From: ZC4RG30 sp963777735
GTDB taxonomy: Bacteria; Pseudomonadota; Gammaproteobacteria; Steroidobacterales; Steroidobacteraceae
Assembly: GCA_963777735.1 (NCBI GenBank)
Contig: CAVZRQ010000008.1
Coordinates: 372,001 to 436,000, forward strand
DNA: 64,000 nucleotides
Direction of reading: 5' to 3'
Within the stretch, counting starts at the first letter, position 1. Each line of letters opens with the position of its first letter. A program made the position numbers and the translations under genes. Positions 9,020 to 18,376 of the stretch are shown piece after piece. The notes under the pieces were generated by a model. That model saw only the letters and a program-made list of their open reading frames with translations, was not told the origin of the DNA and searched no databases.

Positions 9020-11806
9020 ATGAGCAACAAAAATCGCTCGGTCCTTCTTTTATCGCTCGTTCCTGCATTCCTGCTTGGCAGCGTGTCCGCTGCGGTGCAG
9101 GCCCAGAATGCGGGATCATCAGCGGCCAAGCCGTCGAACTGGTCTGATCCTGCCACCTGGCCCAACCGCAAGGTGCCTGCCGCAGGCGACAAGGTCACCA
9201 TCGGAAAAGACAGGAACGTTGTCCTCGACGTCAGTCCGCCGGCACTGGGTGGTCTGTCGATCGACGGCAAACTCACCTTCGCGAACAACGCCGACCTGGA
9301 ACTGACCACCGAGTGGATCATGTTGCACGGCGAGCTGGCCATTGGCAGCGAAGCCAGTCCCCACACTCGCAAGGCCACCATCACCCTTACCGACAACGTC
9401 AAGGGTGAAGACGTCATGGCGGGTATGGGCGATCGCGGGATCATGATTTCAGGTGGAACCCTGCATCTGCACGGCGATCGGACCAACAGCTGGACCAAGC
9501 TGGCTGCGACAGCGGCAGCAGGTGCTACCTCGATACAGGTCCTGAACGCCTCCGGCTGGCGGGTGGGCGATGAGATCGTGCTCGCGTCGACGGATTACGA
9601 TCCCAGGCAGTCAGAGCGGCGCACGATTTCCGCCATCAGCGGCAACACGCTCACGCTCGACAGGAAGCTGGACTACATGCACTTCGGCAAGATCACCTTC
9701 GACGTGGATGAGCGCGGCGAAGTCGGCATGCTGACACGCAATGTAAAGATCCAGGCGTCGGCCGATGCGGAGCAGACCTTCTTCGGCGGGCACATCATGG
9801 CGATGCCCTCCAGCAAGATGTATGTCTCCGGCGTCGAACTCCATCGCATGGGTCAGAACCTGACGCTTGCCCGCTATCCGATCCACTGGCATCTGATCGG
9901 CGAAGGCAAGGGTCAGTACATCAAGAACGCGGCCATCCACGACACCTACAACCGCTGCGTGACGGTGCATGGCACGAACAACCTGCAGGTCGAGAACAAT
10001 GTGACCTTCAACACCGTGGGTCACTGCTTCTTCCTCGAAGACGGCATCGAGACTGGCAACCAGTTTGTCCGCAACCTGGGTATCCAGACCAAGTGTCATA
10101 CCTCCAAGCCCTGCGTCCCGACCAACCTCGCCGCGAGCGGCATGGTCAGGCCGGCGGGTAATGGCCAGACTTCCAAGGAAGTGCTGATTCCCTCGGACAA
10201 CACCGTGTCCACCTTCTGGATCACCCACCCGGACAACACCTACCGCGACAACGTGGCCGCGGGCTCCGACGCGATCGGCTTCTGGATGGCATTTCCGGAG
10301 CACCCGATCGGTCAGTTCGAAGGCACGGAGATCAGCAAGAACACCTGGCCACGCCGGCTGCCAATCCGCGAGTTCAAGGGCAATGTCGCCCACTCGAACT
10401 TCGATGGCTTGATGTTCGACCGCGGACCCAGCCCCACGGGCACTTTCAATGCTGGCGGCAACCCGCATATGGCCTTTGCCGATCCTGTTGCGAGGACCGG
10501 TCCGCAGGAATCGTTCGTCACGGATTTCACCAGCTACAAGAATCGCAATGGCGGCATCTGGGCCCGCGGTGAGATGCATGTATTCAGGAACCTGAAGCTG
10601 GCCGACAACGCCATCGGCTATACGCATGCGTACCCCGGCATTCAGCCCCAGGGCGGCGCCTACACCTCGAAGGTCGTGGACTCGCTGTTCGTGGGTGAAA
10701 CCGAGAACATCGGCAACCCGAGCACCGACGCGGAAAAGGCTTACGGCCGCAGCCTGCCCTATCCCGACATCCCGGATTTCCCGATCCGGGGCTACGAGTA
10801 CTACGACTTCCTGCATGAGGTGAACAATGTCACCTTCAGGAACTACGAGGACAACGCCACCCGCAAGACGGGTGCGATCTCCTACCTGCTGTTCACGAGC
10901 TTCGGGACCAACCCCGAAAACTCCGTCGAGAAGGTGAAATTCGTCAACGCCAAACCCGCGTATTTCCCGCCGATGGAGCGCAAGTATGGCAACGACAATG
11001 GAGGCGGTGCAGGCTGGCGGAGCGCGGCGTTCAAGGACAAGGACGGCTCGCTCGGTGGTGGCGCCAATTCCTATATCGTGAACAACATCGGCGTCCTGAG
11101 CGCTGTCGAAGCCTGTGAGCTCAAGCCCACCTGGAATGCGCTCGTGTGCAAGGGCGATCTCGGACGCATGAATGTGGGCGGCGCCGCGCCGCGTGGCGCC
11201 GGTGCTGGGCCTGGCGGTCCTGGCGGACCAGGCGGACCTGGTGCAGGTGCGCCACGTGCTGGTGGTGCAGGCCCGGGCGGGCCTGGCGGACCTGGTGCAG
11301 GTCCGGGCGCAGCGGGTCCTGGTGCAGCGGCCGGTCCCGGCGGCCCCCCTCCCGGTGCGCGTGCCGGCGGTCCCGCCCCTGGCGCAGGTGCCGGTCCGGG
11401 TGGTCCTGGTGGTCCCGGGGGCCCTGGTGGTTTTGGTCCCAGAGCCGGTGGCCCTGCAGCGCCTGCTCAGCCGCCAGTTGTTCTCAGCCGCAATGGCAAG
11501 GAATTCACCATTGCCGGAGAGACTCCGGTAGTCGCCGGTACCGAGTTCAAGGTGGCAACCGAACGGCCAAACATGAACCTCAGCGTCAGTCACATGGACA
11601 ACGGCTCCTGGGTGATTTTCGAGCTGCCGGGTTTCACGACCGCAGCCTCGGGCACGGAGCAAGCCAGCCTGGATGCACTGCGCAAGGCCACTGCCACGTC
11701 GTACTACAAGGGCAATGGTTCACTCTGGGTCAAGGTGGTCTCTTCGGGCCCCGGCCAGGGTGTGGGTGGCTTCGGCGGCGGGGGCAATATCCAGGTCAGT
11801 CGATAA
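9020..11806 (+). CDS. Secreted G8-domain / CEMIP-TMEM2-like beta-helix protein, copy 3 of 5
   Basis: A 928-residue paralogue, the longest of the five. ATG 9020 is chosen over the upstream GTG at 9005 because it follows the shared GGGGGTT site and begins the conserved signal peptide. The G8 domain, beta helix (YPIHWHLIGEGKG, NRCVTVHGT, GHCFFLEDGIE), linker and C-terminal beta domain are all intact. The collagen-like linker is the longest, with many GPGGPGG repeats, and the tail after the last domain is glycine-rich. About 230 bases near the 5' end are almost identical to copy 5, which suggests recent gene conversion. Confidence 0.85.
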   Translation: MSNKNRSVLLLSLVPAFLLGSVSAAVQAQNAGSSAAKPSNWSDPATWPNRKVPAAGDKVTIGKDRNVVLDVSPPALGGLSIDGKLTFANNADLELTTEWIMLHGELAIGSEASPHTRKATITLTDNVKGEDVMAGMGDRGIMISGGTLHLHGDRTNSWTKLAATAAAGATSIQVLNASGWRVGDEIVLASTDYDPRQSERRTISAISGNTLTLDRKLDYMHFGKITFDVDERGEVGMLTRNVKIQASADAEQTFFGGHIMAMPSSKMYVSGVELHRMGQNLTLARYPIHWHLIGEGKGQYIKNAAIHDTYNRCVTVHGTNNLQVENNVTFNTVGHCFFLEDGIETGNQFVRNLGIQTKCHTSKPCVPTNLAASGMVRPAGNGQTSKEVLIPSDNTVSTFWITHPDNTYRDNVAAGSDAIGFWMAFPEHPIGQFEGTEISKNTWPRRLPIREFKGNVAHSNFDGLMFDRGPSPTGTFNAGGNPHMAFADPVARTGPQESFVTDFTSYKNRNGGIWARGEMHVFRNLKLADNAIGYTHAYPGIQPQGGAYTSKVVDSLFVGETENIGNPSTDAEKAYGRSLPYPDIPDFPIRGYEYYDFLHEVNNVTFRNYEDNATRKTGAISYLLFTSFGTNPENSVEKVKFVNAKPAYFPPMERKYGNDNGGGAGWRSAAFKDKDGSLGGGANSYIVNNIGVLSAVEACELKPTWNALVCKGDLGRMNVGGAAPRGAGAGPGGPGGPGGPGAGAPRAGGAGPGGPGGPGAGPGAAGPGAAAGPGGPPPGARAGGPAPGAGAGPGGPGGPGGPGGFGPRAGGPAAPAQPPVVLSRNGKEFTIAGETPVVAGTEFKVATERPNMNLSVSHMDNGSWVIFELPGFTTAASGTEQASLDALRKATATSYYKGNGSLWVKVVSSGPGQGVGGFGGGGNIQVSR

Positions 11807-11827
11807 GCTGATCCCGGGCTGATTGAA

Positions 11828-11860
11828 CAAAAGCCTCCGGCATGATGCCGGGGGCTTTTT
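11828..11860 (+). terminator. Terminator of G8 copy 3
   Basis: The hairpin AAGCCTCCGGCAT / ATGCCGGGGGCTT (11831-11858) runs into a T run. There is one mismatch in the stem relative to the other copies' hairpins. Confidence 0.85.
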
Positions 11861-11884
11861 CGCTTCTGGAAAGCCGCCTCGATT

Positions 11885-11954
11885 CGAGACGCCACGTATC
11901 ACCCAATTGTCTGATTGCGCTATCCTCTGCAGCTAAGTTTCGGGGGGTCATATC
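11885..11954 (+). promoter_or_regulatory. Putative promoter and leader of G8 copy 4
   Basis: GAGACGCCACGTATC, then TATCCTCTGC (-10 at 11921-11926), spaced as before copy 3. A CGGGGGGT ribosome site precedes the GTG start 29 bases after the -10. Confidence 0.5.
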
Positions 11955-14708
11955 GTGGTCAAGAAAAATCGTTCTGCCCTGCTTTTGCCGTTCGTTCCTG
12001 TGTTTCTCGGTGTCAGCGTCCTAACTGGGCTCGGGGCTGAGGAGGCTGGAGCACAATCGGTCACCCAGTCACGCTGGTCTGATCCTGCCACCTGGCCCAA
12101 CCGCAAGGTCCCGGTCGCTGGTGACAAGGTCACCATTGCCAAAGACAAGGACGTGGTGCTCGACGTCAGTCCGCCGGCGCTGGGCGGTCTTTCCATCGAC
12201 GGCAAACTCACTTTCGCCAGCAATACCGACCTGGAACTGACCACCGAGTGGATCATGCTGCACGGTGAACTCACCATTGGCACCGAAGCTCAACCACACA
12301 CACGCAAGGCCACCATCACCCTCACCGACAACGTGAAGGGTGAAGACGTCATGGCCGGCATGGGCGACCGCGGGATCATGATCTCGGGCGGAACCCTGAA
12401 CCTGCACGGCGACCGGACCAACGCCTGGACGAAGCTCGCGAGCACGGCCAATGCCGGTGCCACTTCGATACAGGTGCTCAACGCCGCCAGCTGGCGGGTG
12501 GGCGATGAGATCGTGCTCGCCTCCACGGATTTCGATCCCCGGCAGGCCGAGCGCCGCACCATCACCGCCATCAGCGGCAACAACATCACGCTCGACAAGA
12601 AACTCGATTACATGCACTTCGGCAAGATCACCTTCGAGGTGGATCAGCGCGGCGAAGTGGGCTTGCTCACGCGCAACGTCAAGATCCAGGCATCGGCCGA
12701 CGCGGAGCAGTCGTTCTTCGGCGGGCACATCATGGCAATGCCCACGAGCAAGATGTATGTCTCCGGCGTCGAGTTGAACCGGATGGGTCAGAACCTGACG
12801 CTGGCCCGGTATCCCATCCACTGGCATCTGGTCGGTGAAGGCAAGGGCCAGTACATCCGGAACGCCGCGATCCACGACACCTACAACCGTTGCGTGACCG
12901 TGCACGGCACGAACAACCTGCAGGTCGAGAACAACGTCACCTACAACAACGTGGGTCACTGCTTCTTCCTCGAAGACGGCATCGAGACGGGCAACCAGTT
13001 CGTGCGCAACCTCGCGATCCAGACCAAGTGCCACACGTCCAAGCCCTGCGACCCGACCAACCTCGCCCCGTTCGGATCGACGACGACCGGCCTCAACTTC
13101 ACCACGACCGGCCAGGACTCCAAGGATGTCCTGATCCCTTCGGACAACACGGTGTCGTCCTTCTGGATCACCAATCCGGACAACATCTACCGCGACAACG
13201 TGGCCGCGGGTTCCGACTCGACAGGTTTCTGGCTCGCCTTCCCGGAGCATCCGATGGGCCAGTTCGAAGGCACGGATATCAGCAAGGCCACCTGGCCGCG
13301 CCGCATGAAACTGCGCGAGTTCAAGGGCAACGTCGCCCATTCGAACTTTGACAGTTTCATGGGCGACCGCGCCCCCCGGGCCGATGGCCATTTCGCCGTC
13401 GGCGGGTATGTTGCCCTGGTCAATCCCGCTGACGCGAACAGCGCTCAGGCGGAGTCCGTCGTCGAGGATTTCACCAGCTACAAGAACCGCAACAGCGGCA
13501 TCTGGGCCCGCGGTGAGTTGCGCCTCTACAAGAACCTGAAGATGGCCGATAACGGCATTGGCTTCACGCAGGCCTCCGGCAACCTCGGTCGTTCGCTCTA
13601 TACGTCACGGGTGGTTGACTCGCGGTTCGTGGGCGAAACCGAGAACATCGGCAACCCCATGACGGATTCGGAGAAGAAGGCCGGCCGCAGCCTGCCGTTC
13701 CCCCAACTCGCGGATTTCCCGATCCGCGCCTACGAGTTCTACGATTTCCATCATGAGCTGGACAACAACACCTTCGTGAATTACCAGGACAACGCCACCC
13801 GCAAGACGGGTGCGATCTCCTACCTGTTGTTCACCAGCTTCGGAATGAGCTCCAACAACACCGTGTCGCGCTCGAAATTCATCAACGCCAAGCCGGTGTA
13901 CTTCCCGCCGATCGACAACCGGTGGAGCAACGATGATTACGGCAACACGGTCTACAAGACTTCGGTGTTCAACGACAAGGACGGCACCATCACCGGTGTC
14001 CGCAATTCCTACATCGTCAACATCACCGGCATCGACGTCGACGAAGCCTGCGAAGTGAAGCCCACCTGGAATGCTGCGGTGTGCAAGGGCGATATCGGGC
14101 GCATGAATGTGGGCGGCGGCGGCGGTGCTGTCGGGTTCGGCGGCTTCGGCGGCGGCGGCGCACCTCGTGCCGGTGGTCCCGGTGCCGGTCCCGCACGAGC
14201 CGGAGCACCCGGCCCAGGCGCCGCAGGTCCAGGTCCCGGTGCCCCCAGGGCTGCGGGTGCTGGCCCTGGCGCAGGTGGCCCCGGAGCCGTTGCTGCTGCA
14301 CCTGCCCCCGTTGCCATCGCCCCGGGTGGTGGTCGCATCAGAGGCACCCCTGCCCCTTCGGGTCCGCCGGTCGTTCTCAGCCGCAACGGCAAGGAGTTCG
14401 CCGCCAACGGGGAAACCAACGTACGTGCAGGCACCGAGTACAAGGTGACCACCGAAAGGCCATCCGTGAACATCAACGTGAAGGAGCTGGATACCGGTTC
14501 CTGGGTGATGTTCGAGCTGCCGGGATTCACTACGGCATCGGCAGGTACGGCCCAGGACAGCCTGGATGCGCTGCGCAAGGCCAGCGCCACCTCGTACTAC
14601 AAAGGCAATGGCTCGCTCTGGGTCAAGGTCGTCTCCACCGGTGACATCATGGGCACCGGCCCCACCCAGGGCAAGGGTGACGGAGTCAGCCTGCAGGCCA
14701 GCCGCTAA
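11955..14708 (+). CDS. Secreted G8-domain / CEMIP-TMEM2-like beta-helix protein, copy 4 of 5
   Basis: A 917-residue paralogue with GTG start. Its signal peptide and first ~20 mature residues differ most from the others (GLGAEEAGAQSVTQSRWSDP), but the G8 domain, the beta helix with YPIHWHLVG, NRCVTVHGT and GHCFFLEDGIE, and the C-terminal domain are conserved. The substrate-side loops are distinct (CDPTNLAPFGSTTTGLNF in place of CVPTNLAASG), as is the linker, which contains a Pro/Val/Ala segment (APAPVAIAPGGG). This may mark divergence in substrate preference. Its own promoter-like leader and terminator flank it. Confidence 0.85.
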   Translation: MVKKNRSALLLPFVPVFLGVSVLTGLGAEEAGAQSVTQSRWSDPATWPNRKVPVAGDKVTIAKDKDVVLDVSPPALGGLSIDGKLTFASNTDLELTTEWIMLHGELTIGTEAQPHTRKATITLTDNVKGEDVMAGMGDRGIMISGGTLNLHGDRTNAWTKLASTANAGATSIQVLNAASWRVGDEIVLASTDFDPRQAERRTITAISGNNITLDKKLDYMHFGKITFEVDQRGEVGLLTRNVKIQASADAEQSFFGGHIMAMPTSKMYVSGVELNRMGQNLTLARYPIHWHLVGEGKGQYIRNAAIHDTYNRCVTVHGTNNLQVENNVTYNNVGHCFFLEDGIETGNQFVRNLAIQTKCHTSKPCDPTNLAPFGSTTTGLNFTTTGQDSKDVLIPSDNTVSSFWITNPDNIYRDNVAAGSDSTGFWLAFPEHPMGQFEGTDISKATWPRRMKLREFKGNVAHSNFDSFMGDRAPRADGHFAVGGYVALVNPADANSAQAESVVEDFTSYKNRNSGIWARGELRLYKNLKMADNGIGFTQASGNLGRSLYTSRVVDSRFVGETENIGNPMTDSEKKAGRSLPFPQLADFPIRAYEFYDFHHELDNNTFVNYQDNATRKTGAISYLLFTSFGMSSNNTVSRSKFINAKPVYFPPIDNRWSNDDYGNTVYKTSVFNDKDGTITGVRNSYIVNITGIDVDEACEVKPTWNAAVCKGDIGRMNVGGGGGAVGFGGFGGGGAPRAGGPGAGPARAGAPGPGAAGPGPGAPRAAGAGPGAGGPGAVAAAPAPVAIAPGGGRIRGTPAPSGPPVVLSRNGKEFAANGETNVRAGTEYKVTTERPSVNINVKELDTGSWVMFELPGFTTASAGTAQDSLDALRKASATSYYKGNGSLWVKVVSTGDIMGTGPTQGKGDGVSLQASR

Positions 14709-14727
14709 GCCGCAGCCTGTTGCTTGA

Positions 14728-14753
14728 GAACCCCCGGCTCAAGGCCGGGGGTT
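14728..14753 (+). terminator. Terminator of G8 copy 4
   Basis: The stem ACCCCCGGC / GCCGGGGGT (14730-14752) is followed by TTT. It lies only about 15 bases before the -10-like element of copy 5, so the end of one cassette abuts the promoter of the next. Confidence 0.85.
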
Positions 14754-14757
14754 TCAC

Positions 14758-14799
14758 GATCGCGCTATCCTCTGCCGCAAAGTCTCGGGGGTTGATGTC
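14758..14799 (+). promoter_or_regulatory. Putative promoter and leader of G8 copy 5
   Basis: CGCGCTATCCTCTGC (-10 at 14766-14771) is followed by CGGGGGTTGA and the ATG 29 bases after the -10. Any -35 region would fall inside the terminator of copy 4. Confidence 0.45.
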
Positions 14800-17461
14800 A
14801 TGAGCCAGAAGAATCGCTCGTTACTTCTCGTATCGCTCGTTCCCGCATTCCTGCTCGTCAGCGTGTCCGCTGCCGCGCAGGCCCAGAATGCAGGATCGCC
14901 GGCGGCCAGGCCGACGAACTGGTCTGATCCTGCCACCTGGCCCAACCGCAAGGTGCCCGGCGCAGGCGACAAGGTCACCATCGGAAAAGACAAGGAACGT
15001 TGTCCTCGACGTCAGTCCGCCGGCACTGGGTGGTCTGTCGATCGACGGCAAACTCACCTTCGCGAACAACGCCGACCTGGAACTGACCACCGAGTGGATC
15101 ATGTTGCACGGTGAGCTGGCCATTGGCAGCGAAGCCAGTCCCCACACTCGCAAGGCCACCATCACCCTCACCGACAACGTCAAGGGTGAAGACGTCATGG
15201 CCGGCATGGGTGACCGGGGCATCATGCTTTCGGGCGGCACGCTGAACCTGCACGGCGACCGCACCCACACCTGGACGAAGCTCGCGAGCACGGCCAACGC
15301 CGGCGCCACCTCCATTCAAGTCCTGAACGCCACGGGCTGGCGCGTTGGTGACGAGATCGTCCTCGCCTCGACGGATTACGATCCGCGGCAGGCCGAGCGC
15401 CGCACGGTTACCGCTGTCAGCGGCAACACGCTCACGCTCGACAAGAAACTCGACTACATGCACTTCGGCAAGATCACCTTCGAGGTGGATCAGCGCGGCG
15501 AAGTCGGCCTGCTGACGCGAAACGTCAAGATCCAGGCATCCGCCGATGCGGAACAGTCTTTCTTCGGCGGCCACATCATGGCGATGCCTTCGAGCAAGAT
15601 GTATGTCTCGGGCGTCGAACTGAATCGCATGGGCCAGAACCTTACCCTCGCCCGCTATCCCATCCACTGGCATCTGGTCGGCGAAGGCAAGGGCCAGTAC
15701 ATCAAGAACGCGGCCATCCACGACACCTTCAACCGCTGCGTGACCGTGCACGGCACGAACAATCTGCAGGTCGAGAACAACGTGACCTACAACACCGTAG
15801 GCCACTGCTTCTTCCTCGAAGACGGCATCGAGAACGGCAACCAGTTCGTGCGCAACCTGGCCATCCAGACCAAGTGCCATACCTCCAAGCCCTGCGTCCC
15901 CACTGCCCTGGCCGCAGCGGGCGAGATGGCAAATTTTGATCAGCGCAACGCCGTGAGGGCGAACGGCCAGGCCTCCAAGGATGTGCTGCTGCCCTCGGAC
16001 AACACGGTGGCGAGTTTCTGGATCACCAACCCGGACAACGTCTACCGCGACAACGTGGCCGCAGGTTCCGACTCGAACGGTTTCTGGATGTCATTGCCGG
16101 AGCACCCGAATGGCCAGTTCGAGGGCACGGAGATCAGCAAGGCCACCTGGCCGCGTCGGACAGCCTTCCGCGAGTTCAAGGGCAACGTCGCGCACTCGAA
16201 TTACGATGGTTTCATGTTCGACCGGAACATCAACGCCAACAACACCTTCGGCGTTACCGGCAACGCGCATATGCCCAAGGAAAACCCCGCTGACCCGAAC
16301 AGCAAGACGGTGGAAACGGTCTTCGAGAATTTGACCTCCTACAAGAACCGCAATGGCGGCATCTGGGGCCGCGGCGAGATGCATACCTTCCGGAACGTGA
16401 AGCTGGCCGACAACGCCATGGGCTACACGCATGCGTCTGGCTCGGCAGGTCGCGACCCTTTTACGTCAAAGGTCGTTGACTCGCTGTTCGTAGGCGAGAC
16501 CGAGAACATCGGCAATCCGCAAACCGACGCGGAAAAGGCGTACGGTCGCAGCTTTCCGAAGCCGCAGATGCCGGATTTCCCGATCCGCGGCTACGAGTAC
16601 TACGACTACCGTCATGACGTGGAGAACGTCACCTTCCGGAACTACGAAGACAACGCCACCCGCAAGACGGGAGCGATCTCCTACCTCATGTATACGAGCG
16701 CCGGGGTCAGTACCGAAAACGCCATCGAGCGCGCGAAATTCGTCAACGCCAAGCCAGTGTATTTCCCGCCGATGGAACGCAAGTGGGGCAACGATAATCT
16801 GAGCGGCGTGGCCTGGAAGGCTTCGGCGATCCACGACAAGGACGGTTCGGTCGGCGGCATCCCCAATTCCTACATTCTCATCCACGACGGCGCCTTCGAC
16901 AGCATTGCAACCGATACACAGGCCTGTGAAATCAAGCCCACGTGGAACGCTGCGGTATGCAGAGGCGATGTCGGACGCTTGAGCTTTGGCGGTGCTGGTG
17001 GCCCACCGAGAGCCGGTGGAGCCGGTCCTGGTGCAGGTCCTGGCGCGGCGCCCGCAGCAGGAGCCGGTGCTGTTGTTCCGATTACGGTCCCGGTTCGCGG
17101 TGCTGGTGCAGCGCCTCAGCCACCCGTTGTTCTGAGCCGCAATGGCAGGGAGTACAGCTGGACCTCGGGCAACGTGCGATCTGGTATCGAGATCAAGGTG
17201 GCCACCGAAAGGCCGACCATGGCCCTCACCTTGACGGAGATGGATGCCGGCTCGTGGGTGATCTTCGAGCTGCCAGGGTTCAACACCGCAGCCTCGGGTG
17301 CGCAGCAGAGCAGCCTGGATGCTCTGCGCAAGGCCAGTGAGACCTCGTACTACAAGGACAAGGATGCGCTGTGGGTCAAGGTGGTCTCCAATGGAAACGG
17401 TGCTCGCGGACCCATTGGTGGAGGCCCAGGCAGCGGGACCAGCCTCCAGGTCAGCCGGTGA
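14800..17461 (+). CDS. G8-domain / CEMIP-TMEM2-like protein, copy 5 of 5 (one frame break)
   Basis: The fifth paralogue, about 886 residues if repaired. The signal peptide and start of the G8 domain are in one frame (ATG 14800). The rest is in the next frame from about 14995 to the stop at 17461. Comparison with copy 3 shows a single extra A in the GACAAGGAACG stretch near 14991-14999; removing it restores the shared G8 sequence. Everything after it is intact, including YPIHWHLVG, NRCVTVHGT and GHCFFLEDGIE. The linker is the shortest of the five. As written, the gene would make only a short peptide, so it is either a very recent pseudogene or a sequencing error. The pattern elsewhere in the window favours error. 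Confidence 0.75.
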
Positions 17462-17486
17462 GCTGAGACCTGCAGCATGAGCAAGA

Positions 17487-17520
17487 AGAAGCCCCCGGCT
17501 TGAAGCCGGGGGCTTTTTTA
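17487..17520. terminator. Bidirectional terminator between G8 copy 5 and the SRPBCC gene
   Basis: The stem AAGCCCCCGGCTT / AAGCCGGGGGCTT (17489-17515) has A-rich sequence on the left and a T run on the right. It can serve both convergent genes. Confidence 0.9.
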
Positions 17521-17537
17521 TTACCTGCGATGATTGC

Positions 17538-18221
17538 CTAGAAACCGCCGGGCGCGGCAGGGCCGCCTGCACCAGGAGCACCTGGTGCTCCGCGTGGAGC
17601 GCCACCAGGACCACCGAAGCCGCCACGGGGCGGCGCCGGCGGCAAGGTGCCGCCTTCGGCGAGGATCTTCATGTTGTTGAGCGCGTCTTCGAACATCCCC
17701 TTGTACCGGGCCATCTCCCGCTCACGGGCGGCCTCATCCGCCAGCATCGAGTTGTCCCACATCAAGTTGTAGACAATTCTGGACGTGGTGGCTGTGATCG
17801 GCCTGACTTCCAGCGTGCCGTGATAGAGGTTGTACGGTCGGCCGTTCGCCACCGGCTGCGTGTAGGTGTAAGAAAGCTCGGTCTTCCCCACCAGGATCTC
17901 GCGGCCGATTGAACGCACGGCGCCGAGCTCGCCATCCTTGCCAGATGTGATCGTGCAGGGCACCCGCATCCACTCGCCGATATCGCAGTATTTTCCCACG
18001 CGCTTGTAGACTTCCGCCGCAGGACGATTGATGTCCTTTTCGAACAGCATCGTCACGTAGGTCGGATTGGCCACCGCTACGCTGCCGGTGGCCGGTGCCA
18101 TTCCCGGACCACCAGGACCTCCCGGGCCAGGCGCACCCCCCGGAACCTGAGCAAAGCTGGCCGTCGCGCACAACGCGCCCACGGCTAAAGACAGTGCGGA
18201 CTTGATGAACTGATTTCTCAT
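17538..18221 (-). CDS. Secreted SRPBCC (START-like) family protein with Gly/Pro-rich ends
   Basis: A 227-residue protein. ATG 18221 is chosen because it follows an AAAGGGGG ribosome site and starts a signal peptide (cleavage near SFAQV). The frame is open further upstream but without a better start. The central region (about 50-195), beginning FEKDINRPAAEVYKRVGKYC, has the helix-grip pattern of the SRPBCC/polyketide-cyclase superfamily, which binds hydrophobic ligands. It is flanked by low-complexity GGAPGPGGPGGPG and GGFGGPGGAPRGAPGAPG segments much like the linkers of the G8 proteins next door. Shared composition and position suggest it works with them, but its ligand is unknown. Confidence 0.75.
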   Translation of the reverse strand: MRNQFIKSALSLAVGALCATASFAQVPGGAPGPGGPGGPGMAPATGSVAVANPTYVTMLFEKDINRPAAEVYKRVGKYCDIGEWMRVPCTITSGKDGELGAVRSIGREILVGKTELSYTYTQPVANGRPYNLYHGTLEVRPITATTSRIVYNLMWDNSMLADEAAREREMARYKGMFEDALNNMKILAEGGTLPPAPPRGGFGGPGGAPRGAPGAPGAGGPAAPGGF

Positions 18222-18376
18222 GAATCGCCCCCTTTGTAATGAAACACGCTGCCGCGAAGTCGAACCGGCAAACGCCGGACTGTCCGGGAATAGTAACCAG
18301 CCGGGCCTCTTGCCACCCGGTTTTTGTGTCTGTTCGTATCGCGGAGTACCATCTCTTGCTGGACACACTCATTCCA

